Of a stretch of 34,718 nucleotides of DNA, positions 15,496 through 23,932 are shown one piece after another. The notes under the pieces were generated by a model, which did no database searches, was not told where the DNA came from, and saw only the letters and a program-made list of their open reading frames with translations. Source of the stretch: Planctomycetota bacterium (GTDB lineage Bacteria; Planctomycetota; Planctomycetia; Gemmatales; Gemmataceae); contig JAKOSN010000212.1 in the NCBI GenBank assembly GCA_029777335.1, positions 1 through 34,718 on the forward strand. The letters are read 5' to 3'. Numbering within the stretch: the first letter of the stretch is position 1; each line of letters opens with the position of its first letter. Both the position numbers and the translations under genes were made by a program.

Positions 15496-17322
15496 TTACA
15501 CTTGCTGGGCGGTCTGGCGCGCATGGCGCTTGCGATCGTTTTCCTTGAGGAATGTCTTGCGCAGCCGGATGGCGCCGGGAGTAACCTCGACCAGTTCGTC
15601 GTCCTCGATGTATTCCAGGGCCTGCTCCAGCGTTAACTGACGCGGGGGCTTGAGGATGATCGCCTTGTCCGAGCCCGCGGCCCGAACGTTGGTCAGCTTC
15701 TTTTCGCGGCACACATTCACCGGGAGATCGTTATCCCGGCAATGGGCGCCCACGATCTGACCCTCGTACACCTGCTCGCCGCCGCCGATGATCAGTGTGC
15801 CGCGCTCTTGCAGGTTGTCGAGTGCATACGGCGTGGCCCGACCCGTTTCGGTGGAGATCATCACGCCATTGAGACGTCCCGGAATGTTGCCGCGCAGCGG
15901 TTGGTAATCGTAGAAGTTGTGGTGAACGATCGCCTCTCCACTGGTGGCGGTCATGAGACGCGTCCGCAGGCCGATCAGCCCGCGGGCCGGGATGGTGAAC
16001 TCCATGTGAGTCATCTCGCCGCGGCTATCCATGCGGACACATTCGGCCTTGCGATCGCCGACCAGCTCCATCACAGCGCCGACCGATCCCGAGGGAACCT
16101 CGATCACCAGGTATTCGATCGGTTCCATCTCCTGGCCGTTGATGGTTTTGGTGATGACGCGCGGCTTGCCGACCGAGAGTTCATAGCCTTCCCGGCGCAT
16201 GTTCTCCAGCAGGATGGAGAGATGGAGCAATCCACGGCCGGCAACATGGAACTCATCGCGCCGTTCGGAATCCTCGCGCACGCGCAGGGCGACGTTGGAT
16301 TGCAATTCCTTCATCAACCGCTCACGCAGCTGGCGACTGGTGACATAGGTGCCCGTCTGGCCGACGAAGGGCGAATCGTTGATGCGGAAGATCATCTCCA
16401 GGGTGGGCTCATCGACGGTGATGGGCGGGAGCGCCACGGGGTTGTCCACGTCGGCAATGGTGTCGCCAATGTCGACATCTTCCAGGCCCACCACGGCACA
16501 GATATCGCCTGGCCCCACCTCGGTTGCCTCAACCCGTCCCAGGCGGTCAAAGGTATACAGCTGGGAGATGTTATCGTCGTAACGCGTGCCATCGTGCTTG
16601 AGAACGGCGACACGCTGATTCTTGCGAATCTTCCCGGCCACCACGCGCCCGATGGCGATGCGGCCCACGTAATCGGAGTAATCGAGAGTGACCACCAGCA
16701 ACTGCAACGGGGCGGTCTCGTCAACCTCCGGGGAAGGCACGTGGCGCAGGATGGCATCGTAGAGGGGGCGGATATCATTCGGCGGCACCGCCAGATCGTT
16801 GGTGGCGACTCCCTCGCGCCCGGAGGCGTAGACGGTGGGGAAATCGAGGGTGGCATCGTCGGCTTCGAGTTCCACAAAGAGATCGAAGACGCCGTTGAGC
16901 ACCTCGGCGGCCCGGGCATCGGGGCGGTCGATCTTGTTGATGACGACAATGGGACGCAACCCGCAGGCGAACGCCTTGCGCAGCACAAAGCGGGTTTGAG
17001 GCATCACCCCCTCGGCGGCATCGACCAGGAGGAGGGCGCCGTCCGCCATCTTCAGGACGCGCTCGACCTCGCCGCCAAAGTCGGCGTGGCCTGGGGTGTC
17101 AATGATGTTGACCTTGGTATCGCCGAGCTTCAGGGCGATGTTCTTGGCCAGGATGGTGATGCCGCGCTCGCGTTCCAGGTCGTTGGAGTCGAGGATGCGT
17201 TCGCCGCGCAGCTCGCTCTCCCGGAACAGGCCGGACTGACGCAGCATCTGATCCACCAGGGTCGTTTTGCCATGATCGACGTGAGCGATGATGGCCACAT
17301 TCCGAATATCCGCACGCTTCAT
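15496..17322 (-). CDS. typA: Ribosome-associated translational GTPase TypA/BipA
   Basis: The 608-residue protein has the EF-G-like GTPase start [11 protein letters not shown] (residues 11-21), the switch motif ERGITI (52-57), [14 protein letters not shown] (75-88) and NKIDRPDA (129-136). TypA-specific C-terminal features follow, such as [16 protein letters not shown]. Its length matches the family (about 605-615). TypA binds the ribosome and acts in 50S assembly and stress adaptation. The start [14 protein letters not shown] is the family N-terminus. A TATAAT box lies upstream on the minus strand. It converges with the GH3 gene without space for a terminator. Confidence 0.97.
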   Translation of the reverse strand: MKRADIRNVAIIAHVDHGKTTLVDQMLRQSGLFRESELRGERILDSNDLERERGITILAKNIALKLGDTKVNIIDTPGHADFGGEVERVLKMADGALLLVDAAEGVMPQTRFVLRKAFACGLRPIVVINKIDRPDARAAEVLNGVFDLFVELEADDATLDFPTVYASGREGVATNDLAVPPNDIRPLYDAILRHVPSPEVDETAPLQLLVVTLDYSDYVGRIAIGRVVAGKIRKNQRVAVLKHDGTRYDDNISQLYTFDRLGRVEATEVGPGDICAVVGLEDVDIGDTIADVDNPVALPPITVDEPTLEMIFRINDSPFVGQTGTYVTSRQLRERLMKELQSNVALRVREDSERRDEFHVAGRGLLHLSILLENMRREGYELSVGKPRVITKTINGQEMEPIEYLVIEVPSGSVGAVMELVGDRKAECVRMDSRGEMTHMEFTIPARGLIGLRTRLMTATSGEAIVHHNFYDYQPLRGNIPGRLNGVMISTETGRATPYALDNLQERGTLIIGGGEQVYEGQIVGAHCRDNDLPVNVCREKKLTNVRAAGSDKAIILKPPRQLTLEQALEYIEDDELVEVTPGAIRLRKTFLKENDRKRHARQTAQQV

Positions 17323-17385
17323 ACACGCTCTCGCGCTGGAGAAAGAACGGCCCGGTCGGTTCTGGTCGGGCTGGGAGAGACAAGT

Positions 17386-17391
17386 ATTATA
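17386..17391 (-). promoter_or_regulatory. -10 box of the typA promoter
   Basis: A perfect TATAAT is present on the minus strand, 64 nt upstream of the typA start. No convincing -35 box lies 16-18 nt further upstream, where the sequence reads ATCCGG. Confidence 0.45.
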
Positions 17392-17482
17392 GGGGGAACG
17401 GAGCCCCCCCGGATAGAGCAGATGACGGGAAAGCCTGTGAAGCCACCGTGAAGGTCGCTTGTGATCTCAAGGAGAGTGGACG

Positions 17483-18007
17483 ATGGAGGTTTATTTAATT
17501 CGCCATGCCGAGGCAGTCCCTCTGGGGCAGAATGGCATCAACGCCGATGCGGATCGCCCTCTGACGGAACACGGCATGGCGCAAACGCGTGCGCTGGCAG
17601 CCACCTTGCAACAGCGCGGGGTGAAGCTGGATCTGATCCTGACCAGTCCTTACTTACGCGCGCGGCAGACGGCGCAGGGCCTTGTCGATCAGTGGATCGA
17701 TACGCCCACTCCTCAACTGGAGTTATGCGACGAACTCCTCCCGGCGGGGAAGTCGGGGAAGCTGGCGCGCGTGGTGCGCAAGCTCAAGCGGGATTCGGTG
17801 GCGCTGGTGGGACACATGCCCGATCTGGCTGCCCATGCCGCCTGGCTCATGGGTAGCAAGAAGGCCCAGCTCGATTTTGACAAGGCGGGAGTCGCCTCCT
17901 TGCACTGTCCCTCCTCCGCCGACAAGGGGGGCTGTGTGCTGGAGTGGCTGGTCACCCCCGAGTGGTTTGTGGTCGTCGAGCGAACTCCGGGCCATCTGTC
18001 GGTCTGA
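17483..18007 (+). CDS. sixA: Phosphohistidine phosphatase SixA
   Basis: The 174-residue protein is a short histidine phosphatase. It has the RHAEA motif with the phosphate-accepting His8, LTSPYLRARQTA for the second phosphate-binding Arg, and VGHMPDL with the second catalytic His. Length and motif order fit SixA, which removes phosphate from histidine residues of phosphorelay proteins. AAGGAG lies 8 nt before the ATG. It is divergent from typA and converges with the threonine dehydratase gene. Substrates here are unknown. Confidence 0.9.
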   Translation: MEVYLIRHAEAVPLGQNGINADADRPLTEHGMAQTRALAATLQQRGVKLDLILTSPYLRARQTAQGLVDQWIDTPTPQLELCDELLPAGKSGKLARVVRKLKRDSVALVGHMPDLAAHAAWLMGSKKAQLDFDKAGVASLHCPSSADKGGCVLEWLVTPEWFVVVERTPGHLSV

Positions 18008-18045
18008 GGGCGACCTGGGCCAACCGCCTGTCTGCACGCGGGTTG

Positions 18046-19014
18046 TCACCCCGAAACCGGGGCGAACTGCTGGCGAAAGGCACAGACATCGCTCAGGGCG
18101 ATATTTCCGCCACAAAGGAGCAGGACGACGTGGTCGGTGGGCTGGAACTCGCGGCGCTTGCGCTCGGCGGCCGCGAGACAGCAGGCCGCCGCTGGTTCGG
18201 TGAGGATCTTGGCCCGTTCCAGGAGCAGGACCATGGCGGCCACTGCCTCGGCATCGTCCACCACAATCACCTCGCGCACCAGTTGACGGGTCATCGTCAA
18301 CGTGAAGGCGCAAACCCGAGGCGCCCCGAGCGTGCGCGCAATCGACGTGATCGCTGGCAACTCCACCAGGGCGTTGGCGGCCAGGCTCTGGGCCATGGCA
18401 TCGGCACCGTGGGTTTCCACGCCAAAAAGGGTGACCTGGGGCCGGTGCGCCTTCACGGCGGTCCCCACCCCCGCGAGCAGTCCGCCTCCGCCAATCGAGA
18501 CGAACAGATGTGTCAGATCGGGGGCGTCCTCGACAATCTCCAGCCCAACCGTGCCCTGCCCGGCGGCAATCAGGGGATCGTCGAAGGGGTGGATCAATAT
18601 GCGCCCCTGGCTGTGGAGTCGGTCCGCTTCGGCGAAGGCAGCGCGGATATCGGGTGTCAGCACGATGTCTGCCCCATAGCCGCGCGTGGCATCGAGATAG
18701 TTGGCCGGCGTGGTGCGGGGCATGCAGATGGTGGCGGAGATTCCGAGTTGTTGCGCGGCATAGGCCACGCCCTGGGCGTGATTGCCGCCACTGACCGCCA
18801 CCACCCCACAGGCGCGTTCGTCGTCCCGCAGCGCGAGCATTTTGTTGAATGCGCCCCGTGGCTTGAACGATCCCGTTTTCTGCAGACATTCCAGCTTGAG
18901 CGAAACACGACAACCCAGGCGTCGGCCAAGCGTGGTCGAGGGGACGAGAGGCGTGCGCGGTAAGCGGCCCTGAAGGCGGGCGCGCGCCGCCTCGATCTGT
19001 TCAAGGGAGAGCAT
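18046..19014 (-). CDS. Threonine/serine dehydratase (PLP-dependent)
   Basis: The protein has 322 residues from the ATG at 19014. A GTG at 19032 would add six residues and cannot be excluded. It has the fold-type II PLP motif GSFKPRGAFNK with the Schiff-base Lys51, SGGNHAQG (75-82) for substrate carboxylate binding, and the Gly-rich phosphate loop SIGGGGLLAG. There is no C-terminal ACT-like regulatory domain, so it resembles catabolic TdcB-type deaminases more than biosynthetic IlvA. It would convert L-threonine to 2-oxobutanoate and ammonia; serine or serine racemase activity is an alternative. The signal-peptide gene upstream on the same strand ends 39 nt away, so the two may be co-transcribed. 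Confidence 0.88.
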   Translation of the reverse strand: MLSLEQIEAARARLQGRLPRTPLVPSTTLGRRLGCRVSLKLECLQKTGSFKPRGAFNKMLALRDDERACGVVAVSGGNHAQGVAYAAQQLGISATICMPRTTPANYLDATRGYGADIVLTPDIRAAFAEADRLHSQGRILIHPFDDPLIAAGQGTVGLEIVEDAPDLTHLFVSIGGGGLLAGVGTAVKAHRPQVTLFGVETHGADAMAQSLAANALVELPAITSIARTLGAPRVCAFTLTMTRQLVREVIVVDDAEAVAAMVLLLERAKILTEPAAACCLAAAERKRREFQPTDHVVLLLCGGNIALSDVCAFRQQFAPVSG

Positions 19015-19053
19015 GGTGCCTTGTTCCGTCACGCCGTGGATCCCCGACGAAGG

Positions 19054-19752
19054 TTACTTGACCGTGGTTTCATCCACCTCGCTGCGGGCGTTTTTCCCTG
19101 TCTTGGCTGCCTCGCCGACAAAGATGCGGCTCGGTTTGTTGGGATCGGTGCGATCGCGAATCTCGAGTTTCGCCCAGCCAAAGGGAACGGTCGGCGTGAG
19201 CCACACATGATACTCCTGGACGCGCTTGCCGGGTTCGAGAGTGCTCACCAGATGGCGGGTCTGGTACGTGCCCAGCGGAGTTTTGATCGCTTCCCTGGCC
19301 CCCACTTCCTTCAGGGCAGCGTCGGCGTCGGACAACCCCATGGTGAGGAACTCCTTGATCTGCCCGGGAGCGAGTCGTGTTACGCCCTGGGTTCCGTCCT
19401 CGCGATGATACCCTTCCCGCACGCTCTGCACGAGTGAACCGGTCTTGGTGAAGGTGGTTTCGTCAACCAGGAGTTTGCGGATCTTCAAAGTGGTTTTATC
19501 GCCCTGCGGGGTTTCGAGCTTGATCTCCACCCAGCGGCAGGGGTGATCCTGCACCATTTTTTTGCCGACCGAACTGATGCGCAGCGTGCCGGGGATCTTC
19601 TTGTTTTGCGGTGTGGTGCGTTCCCAGGTGAACTCGACCCAGGTGCCATCGCTGGGCAGAGCGTAGAGAGGCGAAAGTTGTTTCTGCGCGAACGCCAGTC
19701 CGGGAGTGAGCAGGACAAGGACGGGGATCAGTTGGTGCATTCGTGGGGCCAT
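19054..19752 (-). CDS. Secreted or periplasmic hypothetical protein
   Basis: The protein has 232 residues from the ATG at 19752, which has GAGG 8 nt upstream. A second ATG lies 4 codons later, and the frame is open much further upstream without a signal peptide. Residues 1-23 form a signal peptide with cleavage near AFA-Q. The mature protein is rich in beta strands (WVEFTWERTT, HPCRWVEIKLETPQG, GTYQTRHLVSTLEPG, EYHVWLTPTVPFGWAKLEI). The pattern of a threonine-rich surface, an ester-like GTYxTRH segment and a final PFGWAKLEIRD resembles small exported planctomycetal proteins of unknown role. It has a good promoter upstream and may head an operon with the threonine dehydratase. Confidence 0.78.
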   Translation of the reverse strand: MAPRMHQLIPVLVLLTPGLAFAQKQLSPLYALPSDGTWVEFTWERTTPQNKKIPGTLRISSVGKKMVQDHPCRWVEIKLETPQGDKTTLKIRKLLVDETTFTKTGSLVQSVREGYHREDGTQGVTRLAPGQIKEFLTMGLSDADAALKEVGAREAIKTPLGTYQTRHLVSTLEPGKRVQEYHVWLTPTVPFGWAKLEIRDRTDPNKPSRIFVGEAAKTGKNARSEVDETTVK

Positions 19753-19814
19753 GGTGCTGCCTCGGGGGTGACCCATCGCTGGTGCGCATTGGCGCATGGT
19801 GCCGCTGTGAGGAT

Positions 19815-19844
19815 AGAATACCAGATACGTCGGCCCGGTGCCAA
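19815..19844 (-). promoter_or_regulatory. Promoter of the signal-peptide protein gene
   Basis: On the minus strand TTGGCA (19844-19839), an 18-nt spacer and TATTCT (19820-19815) lie about 63 nt upstream of the start at 19752. Both boxes are good matches. Confidence 0.55.
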
Positions 19845-19968
19845 TCGTCTGCTGCGAGCGGGGCTGTGCAAGTCGTGGAGAGGGCAAATAAACAGCCCAC
19901 GCGCGTGGTTCACCGGGCAGAACCACGTGGCTCAATTGCCTGGAGGCTGCGGAGGAGACGCAGAACGG

Positions 19969-20385
19969 TCAGGCGGGTGCCTGGGCCGAAAGGGTGCGCA
20001 CGACCTCGGGGATGTTGGAGTGCTGCCAGCCTTCCATCATCTTGCCCTCGCGCACACGAATCCAGGTAATGCCACGAAAGGTCACCGGTTGATGCGTTGC
20101 GGAGAAGCCAAGGCTGTTTCCGCTGTGGACTCCGGTGGCACGCCAACGGACGACCACATGGTCTCCATGGGCGACCATTTCCTCGACAGCGAGATGGAGA
20201 TGCGAGAACGCGGCCTGGAAGGGTTGATATTGCCGCTCCTTGAACTCTTTTGGTCCGCGAAGGGGGCCTTCGTCGGCATAGCAGATACTGTCCCCGGTCA
20301 ACAATTCGTCGATCGTTTGTTCGCGCCGTTGGTTCCAGACTTCCTCAAACCAGCGCCGAACGAGGGCGATGTTCTGGTCCGACAT
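19969..20385 (-). CDS. SnoaL-like / ester cyclase family protein
   Basis: The protein has 138 residues from the ATG at 20385, with GGAG 7 nt upstream. It begins NIALVRRWFEEVWNQ and continues with the NTF2-like alpha+beta pattern: HLAVEEMVAHGDHVVVRWRATGVHSG in the middle and FRGITWIRVREGKMMEGWQHSN near the end. This is the usual outline of the SnoaL-like polyketide-cyclase/ester-cyclase group. Most bacterial members have unknown substrates, so no reaction is assigned. It lies downstream of the small gene at 20454 on the same strand, with a 68-nt gap. Confidence 0.82.
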   Translation of the reverse strand: MSDQNIALVRRWFEEVWNQRREQTIDELLTGDSICYADEGPLRGPKEFKERQYQPFQAAFSHLHLAVEEMVAHGDHVVVRWRATGVHSGNSLGFSATHQPVTFRGITWIRVREGKMMEGWQHSNIPEVVRTLSAQAPA

Positions 20386-20453
20386 CACGAGGCTCCAGAG
20401 AGTGGGTGGTGGTATGCCCTCCTCGGGCGACAGATGTACAAGAAAAGAGATAC

Positions 20454-20642
20454 TTAATCGGCTTCTTCGCGAAGGGCTTCCAGTTCGCTCCGGAGCCGTT
20501 CTTGCAAGAGATCGGCAGCCTCGATGAGCAACTCCAGCGTGACCTCGCGGTCGGTGGCTCTCTGTTGCAGCGGGTGGGTTGCCTCGATCAAGGCAATGAG
20601 GAATTGCTCGCGGAGTCCCTGTTGTTCGGCGGTGCGCTCCAT
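20454..20642 (-). CDS. Small helical hypothetical protein
   Basis: The protein has 62 residues from the ATG at 20642, which has AGGAG 8 nt upstream. It is rich in Glu, Leu, Arg and Gln and is probably two amphipathic helices (REQFLIALIEATHPL and ELLIEAADLLQERLRSELE). It has no Cys or known motif. The strong ribosome-binding site and sensible start make it a likely real gene. The function is unknown. It may share a transcript with the SnoaL-like gene downstream. Confidence 0.6.
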   Translation of the reverse strand: MERTAEQQGLREQFLIALIEATHPLQQRATDREVTLELLIEAADLLQERLRSELEALREEAD

Positions 20643-20997
20643 GGCAATTACTCCTGTGCGTTGGATTCGCCCCTGGCGCACGCGTCACCGGGAACAACGA
20701 GGTCAGGGCGAATGTGCGCTTGCGGATCCGATTCGCTTTCATTGTATGGCGCGGCGCTTGCGGACCACGGTGCGAAATGGTCCCTCGCCTCTCGGCGAAC
20801 ATTCCGATGGTGAGAACGGAGGCATGAGCCGCGAGGGTTTCCAAGGAGTTTCAATCCTGAGAAAGGGCAACGCACTGGACTTGCTTCTCCCGATGATGAG
20901 AATGTGGGTAGAGAGGTGGGGAAATGTGGGCAAGGCATCCCGCCTCGCAACGGGTGGGCAAACGAGGGCCGGGTGCCCGACAGACGGAAGGGTGGCG
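20643..20997. other. Divergent intergenic region before the DUF2294 gene
   Basis: About 355 bp without a convincing gene. A TACAAT box on the minus strand (20746-20741) could be the -10 of the small helical gene, but no -35 box is seen. For the plus-strand DUF2294 gene I found no good promoter. Open frames crossing this region lack starts with ribosome-binding sites. Confidence 0.3.
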
Positions 20998-21366
20998 ATG
21001 AAGAGCAAGGGTGAACTGGAGTCGGAGATCAGCCAGGCCATTATCCGCTTCGAGAAGGAATACATGGGGCGAGGTCCCCTGGAGACGAAGACCTATCTGG
21101 TGGACGATCTGGTGCTGGTTCGGTTGAAGAATGTGCTGACACCAGCGGAACTGAAGCTGGCTCAGGCGGACGAGAGGCACCAGGGGCGCGAACTGATCAA
21201 GCAGTCCCGCCACAAGTTGCTTGAACATGGCCGCCCGCTGCTGGAGGCAGTCCTCCGCGATATCCTCGGCGTGGGGGTGCGCAGTCTGCACACGGATATC
21301 AGCACCAAAACCGGAGAACGAATCATTGTGTTCACGTTGGAAGGCAAACCTGCCGATATTAAATAA
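20998..21366 (+). CDS. DUF2294 family protein
   Basis: The protein has 122 residues from the ATG at 20998, which has GGAAGGG upstream. The open frame runs further 5' but without family similarity. It matches the DUF2294 pattern from end to end: an N-terminal ESEISQAIIRFEKEYMGRGP, a middle RLKNVLTPAELKLAQ, and a C-terminal VRSLHTDISTKTGERIIVFTL. Members are small cytoplasmic proteins of unknown function that occur widely in bacteria. A near-consensus promoter begins 18 nt after its stop codon, so any transcript of this gene reads into the RNA element at 21420-21572 and would end at its terminator. Confidence 0.88.
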   Translation: MKSKGELESEISQAIIRFEKEYMGRGPLETKTYLVDDLVLVRLKNVLTPAELKLAQADERHQGRELIKQSRHKLLEHGRPLLEAVLRDILGVGVRSLHTDISTKTGERIIVFTLEGKPADIK

Positions 21367-21384
21367 AGCGAGTCGCTGGTCCAC

Positions 21385-21413
21385 TTGACAGACGGGCGGC
21401 TCGATCCTATGAA
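21385..21413 (+). promoter_or_regulatory. Near-consensus promoter for the structured RNA / leader
   Basis: TTGACA (21385-21390, perfect), a 17-nt spacer and TATGAA (21408-21413) lie in the gap after the DUF2294 gene. The predicted start of transcription is near 21420, about 110 nt before a strong terminator and about 210 nt before the next start codon. Confidence 0.6.
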
Positions 21414-21419
21414 TAGTGA

Positions 21420-21572
21420 CAGCTGCATCTGGAGAGTGCGGGACGACCTGAGCGTCTGCCTGCGAGATCTGGTTGCAGTCTTCGACAAGCCGACACGTCC
21501 TCCGGGATGAATATGCCTGGAGGGATAAAGGCCGGAAAGCCACACACGGGTGTAGCTTTCCGGCCTTTTTTT
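21420..21572 (+). ncRNA. Candidate small RNA or attenuator leader
   Basis: The stretch between a near-consensus promoter and an intrinsic terminator folds well by eye. One helix pairs 21423-21432 with 21469-21478 (CTGCA/TGCAG plus a second block, one mismatch, two wobbles). Inside it is a GACG/CGTC hairpin (21442-21445 with 21453-21456). A separate 8-bp hairpin pairs 21499-21506 with 21516-21523 around a 9-nt loop. The terminator hairpin follows at 21530-21565. The result is a transcript of about 150 nt with no coding capacity. It could be a stand-alone sRNA, or a leader that controls the gene at 21630 by transcription termination. It matched none of the riboswitch consensus patterns I could recall (glycine, TPP, c-di-GMP, guanidine, fluoride). 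Confidence 0.45.
21530..21572 (+). terminator. Strong intrinsic terminator
   Basis: An 11-bp stem (21530-21540 with 21555-21565), extended by A-T pairs on both sides, is closed by a 14-nt loop and followed directly by seven T residues. This is the best rho-independent terminator in the window. Confidence 0.9.
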
Positions 21573-21629
21573 GTTGCCTGTCACCTCCCTGAACCGACCG
21601 CTTCCATCCCCTTGCATGGAGAAGATCCG

Positions 21630-22154
21630 ATGACCGTGATCGCGTCCGCGCTGCGCCAGAAGGTTCAAGCATCGAGTCGATTCTGCACGCTGGATATTGG
21701 CGAGCCCATTTCGGTGCGCCTGGCGTACTACCCCGCCCTTGTTGAGCTGCGCCACGCTCTGAAGGAATTGTCTCCCTCGCCGACCCCGCTCACGGTGGTG
21801 GTGCAACTTCCCGCGCGGATCGGTCGCGAGGAATTCCTGGCGCTGCTCGATCTGACGACGGCCAGGGCACGGCGCGTGGTGCTCATTGCCCAGGCCGGGA
21901 CTCTCCCCTTCCTGAGCAAACTCGAACAGCTGGCAGTTCAGTTCCAGTGGCCCTGTCCGGTGCAGTTGGAGCCAGAGGCGGAGCGAGCCGTCATTGGCGC
22001 AATGCAATCGTTGCAAGCCGGGGAGGCAATGGCGTTGCTCTGGCCCGAGGAATCAGGATTGACCGACCCCGCCCTGCTGGTGGCCCAGGGAGCGCGGTGG
22101 CGCGCGGCGTGGGAGGCTCCCGAGGAAGGCGAGTTCCATCCGTTGCCCTCCTGA
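21630..22154 (+). CDS. Hypothetical protein downstream of the structured leader
   Basis: The protein has 174 residues from the ATG at 21630, preceded by GGAGAAG. Starting further upstream would place the start inside the RNA hairpins. It is probably alpha/beta: LTVVVQLPARIGREEFLALLDL, RRVVLIAQAGTLPFLSKLEQLAVQF and QLEPEAERAVIGAMQSL suggest alternating strands and helices, and a tail ends in EEGEFHPLPS. No motif was recognised. The segment around RRVVLIAQAG has the look of a Rossmann-like strand, but there is no Gly-rich loop. It has no signal peptide. Its position 58 nt after the terminator raises the possibility of control by attenuation. Confidence 0.7.
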   Translation: MTVIASALRQKVQASSRFCTLDIGEPISVRLAYYPALVELRHALKELSPSPTPLTVVVQLPARIGREEFLALLDLTTARARRVVLIAQAGTLPFLSKLEQLAVQFQWPCPVQLEPEAERAVIGAMQSLQAGEAMALLWPEESGLTDPALLVAQGARWRAAWEAPEEGEFHPLPS

Positions 22155-22228
22155 ACGATCCCCTTGGGACGGTCCGCGACGAGCAGTCTTCTGGGGTAGT
22201 TGAAACCGCATGCACAAGGAACAGACCC

Positions 22229-22342
22229 ATGGTGGGAATGATCCTGATTCTGCTTGGCAGCGTTCCCCTGGCTGTCTGCATTGTGATCGAAGGCATCCTC
22301 GCGGTCATGGAGCGCCTTGAGTGGGGTGGAACGCGGTCGTGA
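22229..22342 (+). CDS. Possible 37-residue membrane protein
   Basis: A short frame starting at the ATG at 22229 has AAGGA 8 nt upstream. It encodes MVGMILILLGSVPLAV followed by CIVIEGILAVMERLEWGG and a short polar end, which is one membrane helix with a charged C-terminus. The ribosome-binding site and the helix support a real gene, but it is short and lies within a longer open frame. It may be translated together with the isocitrate dehydrogenase gene 69 nt downstream. Confidence 0.4.
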   Translation: MVGMILILLGSVPLAVCIVIEGILAVMERLEWGGTRS

Positions 22343-22410
22343 ACTCTGCGCCGCAAGCCCGACGGGAGTGGTTTGGTGCAGAGAACTTTCGTACAGACAC
22401 GGAGACAAAC

Positions 22411-23862
22411 ATGGTAGCGACCAGGAAACTTGTGACAGTGATTCCGGGTGATGGGGTGGGGCCGGAATGTGTTCGGTCGGCCCAACAATTGGTGCAGGCG
22501 GCGGGAGCGCGCATCGAATGGGAGGAGCGAGCCGCCGGCGCCAGCGTATTCAAGCAAGGGATTGCATCGGGAGTCCCGCCCGAGACCATTGAGTCGGTCA
22601 GCAAAACACGCTGTGTTCTCAAGGGGCCGTTGGAGACGCCCGTGGGGTTCGGCGAGAAGAGCGCCAATGTGACCTTGCGCAAGCTCTTCGAGACCTATGG
22701 CAACATTCGGCCGGTGCGCGAATTGCCGGGGGTCGTCACTCCTTACAGCGGCCGGGGCATCGATCTGGTGGTGGTGCGCGAAAATGTGGAAGATCTCTAC
22801 GCCGGGATCGAACACATGCAAACGCCGGGCGTCGCCCAATGTTTGAAACTCATCTCGCGCAAGGGGTGTGAAAAGATTGTCCGGTTGGCCTTCGAGCTGG
22901 CGGTCGCCGAGGGACGCAAGCGCGTGCACTGCGCCACCAAGTCGAACATCATGAAGCTGACCGAAGGGTTGCTCAAGCGAACCTTTGAACAGATCGCGCC
23001 GGAATATCCAGGGATCGAGGCGCAGCACATTATCATCGATAACTGTGCGCACCAACTGGTGAAGAAGCCCGAACAGTTCGATGTGATCGTAACCACGAAC
23101 ATGAACGGCGACATCATCAGCGATCTCACCTCGGCCCTGGTTGGCGGGCTGGGGTTTGCTCCCTCGGCGAATGTGGGCAATGAGGTGGCGATCTTCGAGG
23201 CGGTCCACGGCTCGGCGCCCAAGTACGCGGGCAAGAACGTCATCAACCCGACGGCGGTGATTCTCTCCGCAGTGCTGATGCTCCGTCACCTCGGTGAATT
23301 TGAGGCGGCGGGGAAAATCGAGAATGCGGTCCTGGTCACCCTGGAGCAGGGGAAGGTGCTGACGGGGGATGTGGTGGGTTATGACAGGGGAGTGTCCACC
23401 TCCGCCTTCACCGAAGCGGTCCTCGCCAACCTGGGGCGAACCTCTCAGCGCTGGCGCGTTCGGGAGTATCGTCCCATCAAACTGCCGACGAGCGATCCCG
23501 CCCCCGATACGGTGAAGCCACACTCGCGGCGAGTGGTTGGCGTGGATGTCTTTATCGAATCCGCGCTCACCCCCGACGCCCTGGGCAAAAGTCTGGAAGA
23601 GATTGCCCAGGATTGCCCCGTGCGCTTGAAGATGATCTCCAACCGAGGGACGAAGGTCTATCCGTCCGTGGGGGCGATCACTGACTGTGTGGATCACTGG
23701 CGCTGTCGATTCGTGCTGCGGCCCAATGTGCCAGAGCTCTCCGAGACGCACCTGGGTTGGTTACTCCACCAAATTGGTCTCAAACATACCTGGATGCATG
23801 TGGAGAAACTGCCGGAGTTCGACGGCGCCGCTGGCTTCACCAAAGCCCAGGGCGAGGACTGA
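22411..23862 (+). CDS. icd: Isocitrate dehydrogenase, predicted NADP-dependent, with C-terminal extension
   Basis: The 483-residue enzyme would oxidise isocitrate to 2-oxoglutarate in the citric acid cycle. It has IPGDGVGPE near residue 12, the substrate-binding segment KSANVTLRKLFETYGNIRPV with Ser84 and Asn86, VVRENVEDLYAG with Tyr130, Lys177, Asp234 and Asp238. The coenzyme segment reads SAPKYAGKNVINP. Lys271 and Tyr272 correspond to Lys344/Tyr345 of the E. coli enzyme, which favour NADP; NAD-dependent relatives have Asp/Ile there. After about residue 335 a second part of about 145 residues (VGVDVFIES, LKMISNRGTKVYP) resembles the extra C-terminal domain of Thermus-type isocitrate dehydrogenase. 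GGAG lies 6 nt before the ATG. A strong terminator follows. Confidence 0.92.
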   Translation: MVATRKLVTVIPGDGVGPECVRSAQQLVQAAGARIEWEERAAGASVFKQGIASGVPPETIESVSKTRCVLKGPLETPVGFGEKSANVTLRKLFETYGNIRPVRELPGVVTPYSGRGIDLVVVRENVEDLYAGIEHMQTPGVAQCLKLISRKGCEKIVRLAFELAVAEGRKRVHCATKSNIMKLTEGLLKRTFEQIAPEYPGIEAQHIIIDNCAHQLVKKPEQFDVIVTTNMNGDIISDLTSALVGGLGFAPSANVGNEVAIFEAVHGSAPKYAGKNVINPTAVILSAVLMLRHLGEFEAAGKIENAVLVTLEQGKVLTGDVVGYDRGVSTSAFTEAVLANLGRTSQRWRVREYRPIKLPTSDPAPDTVKPHSRRVVGVDVFIESALTPDALGKSLEEIAQDCPVRLKMISNRGTKVYPSVGAITDCVDHWRCRFVLRPNVPELSETHLGWLLHQIGLKHTWMHVEKLPEFDGAAGFTKAQGED

Positions 23863-23877
23863 CGCGCCGTCGAGCAG

Positions 23878-23932
23878 CAGGAGAGGCGCTTCCAGGCGAA
23901 CGGAAGTGCCTCTCCTGGTCTGTTTATTTTTT
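23878..23932 (+). terminator. Terminator of icd, shared with the convergent cupin gene
   Basis: A 16-bp stem (23878-23893 with 23902-23917, one G-U) with an 8-nt loop is followed by a T-rich tract (23922-23932). For the plus strand it is a typical intrinsic terminator. The cupin gene on the minus strand stops at 23924, so the same hairpin lies just past its stop. Confidence 0.85.

Noticed and set aside
15742..17451. Long plus-strand frame opposite typA
   Set aside because: Complement of a clear TypA gene with all GTPase motifs; the frame has no family features.
21991..23751. Long minus-strand frame opposite icd
   Set aside because: It lies over the isocitrate dehydrogenase gene and its upstream genes and has no recognisable protein features.
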